Assembly: GCA_964035795.1 (NCBI GenBank)
Contig: OZ038320.1
Coordinates: forward strand, 21,532,589 to 21,596,588
DNA from: Pterobdella sp. o SKG-2022
Taxonomy: Eukaryota; Annelida; Clitellata; Hirudinida; Piscicolidae
Length of the DNA stretch: 64,000 nt
Reading direction: 5' to 3'
Of this stretch, positions 59,201-64,000 are shown one piece after another. How positions within the stretch are numbered: the first letter of the stretch is position 1; each line of letters opens with the position of its first letter. The translations under genes were made by a program, and so were the position numbers. The notes beneath the pieces are model-generated. The model searched no databases. It saw only the letters and a program-made list of their open reading frames with translations, and was not told the DNA's origin.

Positions 59201-60416
59201 ACTGCAATTCAACTTTAATCAAGCTAAATTAAACCATCCTTGATACAACTATTCCTAAACAAACAAACAATTCTAATTAACGTCCACAAACATAATTGCC
59301 ACTAATTACCTTTCAGACAATGATATTTCAGGTCGACGTAGGCTTTGAGTTCACTAGGACAATGACCATTAAGCAAGTAATGAAAAGTAACAACCATAAT
59401 TCTGCAACCCTTTCTTCCAGCACACTGAGCCTCTACTTGGGAAGTAATATCTCTGCCGCAGCCTGAAGCGTTGTAACTGGTTTGAACACATCTGTTTGAG
59501 TGCAGAGTAGTGATGCGGATTGAAGTCATGATTAGCTTTCAAAATGGAGTCCTAAAGTTCAGTAGATTTGAATTTATAAATAAAAAAATCTATCTCAACT
59601 CTATAAGGCAAATTTATTATTTAGTGAAGAGTTTTTTGTGCCATATTGTTTTTATAATAATTATTTTACAAAAATAGGCTTCATTCGTTTTTTTTGAAAT
59701 TGACGTTTTGTTAGATTGTTTTCACACACAGAAAACATACAAAAAATACTTTGAAAGACACCATTTCTATTTGAAGTCAATTTCGCAATTCATTTCGAGC
59801 ACAAAAATAAATCAAAACATGTTTTTGTGAATTTAATAAAAAAAAAACTTTAAAAATGTTTACCTGTTTCCTATTTCCATTCTGCCATATTCAGCTTTTT
59901 CAACTAAAACCACTTCGTTCGTTCCACAAGTCATTGTCAAGTTTTCCCAGTCACAAAATATTTCTCTTTTTTTGTTGAATTTTTCAAACGTTGTAAGTTT
60001 TGATCTCTTAACAGGGTGTCTTTTAAGATATTTATGCAGTTGTTGATGATGATGCCGATGTTTTTGTGTTCTCGTTTGCGAGTTTTGGTGTTTACTTTTG
60101 GCAGTTTTCAAATGAAAATATGGAGACTTTGATGCGATGAATCTATTATTTTGTTTTTGCTGATGGTCGTATCGAAAATATGAATGCTTCAAAAAAGGAT
60201 ACCGAACACTTTTCAGATGTACTGTAAGGGTATTATTAAAGTGTCAAAATGAATAAATAGGAATAGTTGTCGAGAATCTAACTGCGGTAAACATCTGCTA
60301 CAAAGTGAAAGAAAACTTTGGTAGACATTGAATTATAAATAAGGCTGTGTCACACTTTTAAAAAGCACTGATGTGACTAAAAAGAAGAACGCACCAAGAG
60401 ACAAAGTGTGAATCAT
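53222..60416 (-). CDS. Type I membrane protein with SUEL lectin, CUB-like and Sushi-like domains
   Basis: Seven exons in phase: 60356-60416, 59864-60221, 59310-59491, 58255-58953, 54749-54988, 54065-54152, 53222-53954; 786 aa. Residues 1-18 look like a signal peptide (IHTLSLGAFFFLVTSV). A basic His/Gln-rich stretch follows. The SUEL/galactose-binding lectin domain is about 109-200 (FCDWENLTMTC, AEYGRMEIGNR, CAGRKGC, LKYHCLK). Residues about 250-433 resemble a CUB domain with a long insert (ASWFEF, NCSWILAVAPYQKINFTLVDF, VIVTINTN). Residues 434-490 have a Sushi-like pattern (GCDTPF, LYCD, VCNDDSVWEG, CS). The TM helix is at 515-539 and the cytoplasmic tail is about 247 aa, rich in Gln, Asn and His. 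This suggests a cell-surface glycan-binding receptor or adhesion protein. It is not a clear EVA1C orthologue (that has two SUEL domains and no CUB). Exon 1 is tentative. Confidence 0.82.
54989..58254. other. Large intron of the lectin-domain gene
   Basis: A 3.27-kb intron between the CUB-like and Sushi-like exons, mostly AT-rich. A GC-richer island at about 56840-57120 contains two related blocks. No coding sequence was recognised. Confidence 0.6.
56840..57120. repeat. GC-rich island with two related blocks
   Basis: Blocks at about 56908-56943 and 57090-57118 share CCACC.GAACG.GT.ATT. They bracket a 280-bp stretch that is much less AT-rich than the surrounding intron. This could be a decayed short mobile element or a conserved non-coding element. 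Confidence 0.45.
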
Positions 60417-63400
60417 AAAGAGGCAGGAGGCCCTCCGCTATCTTTGCTCTACAGAAGCCATCAACTTATTTATCGCTCATTACTTTCAAATTATCTATGG
60501 CCCCAGAACAATAATTCCAGGTTTAATGAGTTCTTTGTTAGAGACACCAGGCAAGTTTTATGCTCTTTGCCTTTCATTGCCATCGTTCTCAATGACTATT
60601 TGTCGTGCCTTTAGTAAGCTTATTTGCTTTACTTTATTTTTCACTAAAAATGCTTTTTATTACTTTTTACAAATGTCGATGTTCCTTCGAAATTAACTTT
60701 TTATTTCAACACATAAATTCTGTGTATCATGGGTTAAGTTTTAAACAAACTTTTGAATAGATTTTAATGAAGAGGAGCATTTTGCTTGCCAAGTCCCTAA
60801 TAAATCATATTTTTCACAAAGATATTTATTAAAAACAAAAAAAAGCTTTTAACTTTCAAACTAACAAGGCCCATCAATACCACTAAGTCTACTTTTCGGC
60901 TCATATTTAACATAAATGGACATCCGTTTTCCGACTCGTAAGTGATTTAGGGTCCCCTTCTTGACTTTCAGCCATTTTGTGACTTTTATGTTCCATTAAC
61001 TTTTCGTTGCCTTGCAAAATTTTTTAAAACTTGTCTTCAAAATTTAATTTTTTAAACTTGGTAATTATTGATATTTTTATGGCATATAACTGTCTAGAGT
61101 TTTTAAAAAGTCCGTTATGATTAAGATTTGTTCAAGCAAGCCAGAAATGTTGGTTTTGCATTGCTACAAAGTAGCTACATTTATTATTGAAAAAAATATT
61201 TGTTTTATAGTCATAACGAAATTTTACATTGAGTTTGCTATTTAATTTTTTAAAACTAACTGTAAATTAGAATTATTTTTTTTTCAAAAATTAAAAAAAG
61301 TAGTTATTTTAGACAATTCCGGAATAGCAAAAAAAGTTTATAGAGATGTTATTTTGAAGCATTATTAAAAGCGAACAAAAGTTTTTGCTTCAAAAACATA
61401 TCCAAAAGCTTGATACAACTTCAATTTTTTTAAGATATTTCAGAACTGACTAATTAAAATTCAAAAAACAAAGATAATTTTATTTATTTATAGTAATTTT
61501 TGGCCCTTTCTAAAACATTGGAAGCTCAAGGACACGCTGGGCTTGGCGATCAAAACCAAGAATTCAAAGATATAAAAAAGATTACAGTGAATTTTGATGA
61601 TTAGAACGAAGATTATAATAATAATGAGCCTAATCACATTACTCAAATCGATATCAACTTTTACAAGCCATTAATACTTATCTTAGCTTTATTTCATTGC
61701 TGATTAGTTCCTCGGAAAAAACCTGAATAGTAAATACCAGATGTATAGATATTCCTTATTCCAATCTAATAGTCTTATCAAAAATCAGTTAGGAATAAAC
61801 TAGGCGGAGTTTACCATTTCTTTCTTTTATCTCGATGTAGCCGATTTTTAGCGCATTTATACATACTAATCTTTATTGCAATCAAAGTATTGATAGTTCT
61901 ATTTTATACTTGTAGGAAATATAATTTTTTATAGGCCTCAGTTGCTTTTAAGGGTTATAGGCTAAAGGTGTTATAAAAATTTTCAGAACGGAAAAATGAC
62001 CGTTTAAGCGAGAATAAGGAATCTATTTTGTTATGTTTGCGATGTTGGGCAATTTACAAGAACTGAAACCTTTTATAAAAATAAAATTTTAGTATTTCCA
62101 AAAATCGTTTCAATACGTAATGAAATTCTTGTATGAAAATGATAGAAAATATGAACAATAACAAGCATGATTTAAAGACCGCAGTATTAGTGCGTACATC
62201 AGTATATAAATCTTAAACCCCGCAATTAGCTCTTCTTTCATTTTATCTTTCTTTAATGCTGCGATGCATCCCTTCACGAAAAGTATCTTGATATAAGGTA
62301 GTTAAGCATAATAATATTGAAAAAAGACTCATTTTATTTTAAAACATAATCAGGTCTCACTTTAAGAGTTCTTTATACGCTTGTGATTACATAGTCTTTT
62401 CATCAAGACCAATGAACTTCTAACGTAAATATAAAATGAACTATAACAGTAAATTATACATTTTTAAAAAATTTTATATCTCTAAGGATTACTTTACAAT
62501 AGCGAAGTGTGAATAAATTTTCACAAAATGATATATTTTTTCATATTTTTAATTTTTTTTCCGTTTTAACTTTTAAAGTTTTCTTCAAATCATAATTTTT
62601 CGAAAATTTTCAAAAGCTTTCAAAAGACTCTAAGCCATGTTAAATTTTCAAATTATGAAATTTTCAAATAACTATTGTTTAAGCCTGCAATATTTTGCCA
62701 AAGTTGTGTCTTTTATTTTTTCAAGTTATTGCCAAGATTATCTTCAAGATAATTCTTCAAATAACGTTTTTTATATATAAATTGATAGAGGCGTATATAA
62801 TACAATGAGTGTCTTATTGCTGTAATATTTTCAAACTACAATTTGATAGGTATTTATTTAAAAGAAAAAGCTCTCAATAGTTAATTAAATGTTCTCAACT
62901 TCATGATCATCTTCAGTTATATATAATCTACGTATAGGTTTGTTTATGTATGTGTGATTTTCGGTGTATTTTTAATTTGTGAGCACGTTTCAAAGACGAG
63001 AACCCCATCAAAAAGCCATAAAGGCACCACTATCTGCCAGCGTTGCACACTGACTAAAAGAAAATCTTGACGCTACTTAAAGTATAAATCATTATCAAAT
63101 GCCTTGATTATGGGATTAGGACAAATTAAACTTTTTCAAAATAGAAGTTTTGAATCTGGAATGCATTTTAAATATTTTTTAGTTTTTTAATGCCGTGTTT
63201 TTAAAGTTTTTATAACGAATAAAACTTAAAATTTTTTTAGAAATTGAAAAAAAATGCATAATTCTATTTAAAACTATCTTCCATACCAATATAATTTTCT
63301 AAATATAAAATCTTAATGCCAACTTCTTCATTGTTGTTTGTGGGTTTTATTTTTTCTTAAAAATTAAAACCCCTCTCAAAATTAACATTTATATTCTTTC

Positions 63401-64000
63401 TAATGCTATTAAGGCCGTTAGTTCCACAGTAATATCACATGTTCAAGAAAAAGTTCTTTTTAAGATGTATTATGAAATTTATTTTAGTATCGTCCTACCA
63501 ATATTCTTATTTCCGCTTGAAATTTGCAATAAAATCAACTTCCATTATGCTTTTGAGCTTTGATTACAAAAGTTTGTTTACCAATTTAACTTACGTACAA
63601 ATTTAAAAATATTCATTTTGCCTGAAACTACTTTGAATGTTACAAGATTTACCTCCAAAATGCTACACAGTGTCGGTTTTTAGTGGTTGTTAGTTAGTAT
63701 CAAACAAAACTAACATGAACTATTCAAAAATGGCGTATAAAAAATTGATAAAAATGAATCTAAAAGGCGAGGAAGAGATTTGAAATGCTTATAACTTTAA
63801 ATCTATATCGAATATTCATTATATTTTAATTGAAGCTTTCAAGTTTGAAAATTTTGGTCTTTTCAAGAATTAATGATGTAAATAAAATACTGATAGCTTT
63901 GGATCTCTTTTAAAGGCATTTCTACGTCGATTCAATGTCGCAACTTCAATATGAAGAATAAAAATGTTTAGTTTTAATCAAGCTTTATTTTGTGGGCCGT
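60417..64000. other. AT-rich flank, no gene recognised
   Basis: This lies upstream of the lectin-domain gene on the minus strand. A small GC-richer patch at 62985-63055 has short open frames on both strands but no recognisable domain. Nothing else stood out on either strand. Confidence 0.45.

Noticed and set aside
59492..59529. Extending the SUEL exon upstream to the ATG at 59527-59529
   Set aside because: That start is out of splice phase; the acceptor at 59492 joins the preceding exon in phase and gives the conserved YGR...C spacing.
53222..60416. Calling the SUEL-domain gene EVA1C
   Set aside because: Only one SUEL domain is present, CUB-like and Sushi-like domains are added, and the cytoplasmic region does not resemble the EVA1 family.
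62985..63055. A GC-richer patch with short ORFs on both strands, one with a CxxC-like run
   Set aside because: It is too short, no domain is recognisable, and no flanking exon could be found in phase.

Overview
This window is AT-rich nuclear DNA from an invertebrate animal. The evidence is spliced genes with short GT-AG introns, a nuclear lamin and a RIM-binding protein (both animal-specific), and remnants of several animal LINE families. The species cannot be named from the sequence. There are two 200-N scaffold gaps (16828-17027 and 39107-39306).

Layout. 0.3-2.2 kb: LMBR1/LIMR-type nine-pass membrane protein (+). 3.4-7.35 kb: an RTE-like LINE relic (+) split by a 3-kb Jockey-like LINE (-) with a clean 9-bp target-site duplication. 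9.3-13.5 kb: CDC16/APC6, the TPR subunit of the anaphase-promoting complex (+), resolved here into 16 exons and 595 aa. 13.9-16.8 kb: LINE fragments of at least two families. 17.5-20.75 kb: a complete nuclear lamin gene (-), 13 exons and 566 aa, with a CR1/L2-like LINE relic in one intron and no CaaX cysteine. 21.9-22.5 kb: the last two exons of an unrecognised gene (-). 23.3-24.0 kb: a second, more decayed CR1/L2-like relic (-). 24.5-25.3 kb: an unrecognised lysine-rich coiled-coil ORF (+). 26.06-37.4 kb: a RIM-binding protein (+), 23 exons and 1323 aa, with three SH3 domains and one recognisable FN3 domain. An extreme (ACT)n array sits in its first intron.

Everything from the right end of that array to 39106 appears again, apparently base for base, at 40222-51814 (offset 12,708) across the second gap. 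This looks like an assembly duplication, so exons 2-23 of the RIM-binding protein gene occur twice. 53.2-60.4 kb: a type I membrane protein (-), 7 exons and 786 aa, with SUEL lectin, CUB-like and Sushi-like domains, one transmembrane helix and a long Q/N/H-rich tail. 60.4-64 kb: no gene seen.

The genes are unrelated housekeeping, nuclear-structure and neuronal loci, not an operon or a pathway. The most unusual points are the lamin C-terminus ending in -GVML, a decayed 2A-like motif in the Jockey-like LINE, the nested LINE insertion, the SUEL+CUB+Sushi receptor, a 145-bp near-palindrome at 8.4 kb, and the duplicated scaffold segment. Gene models were built by hand from splice phase; in each complete model the exon lengths sum to a multiple of three.
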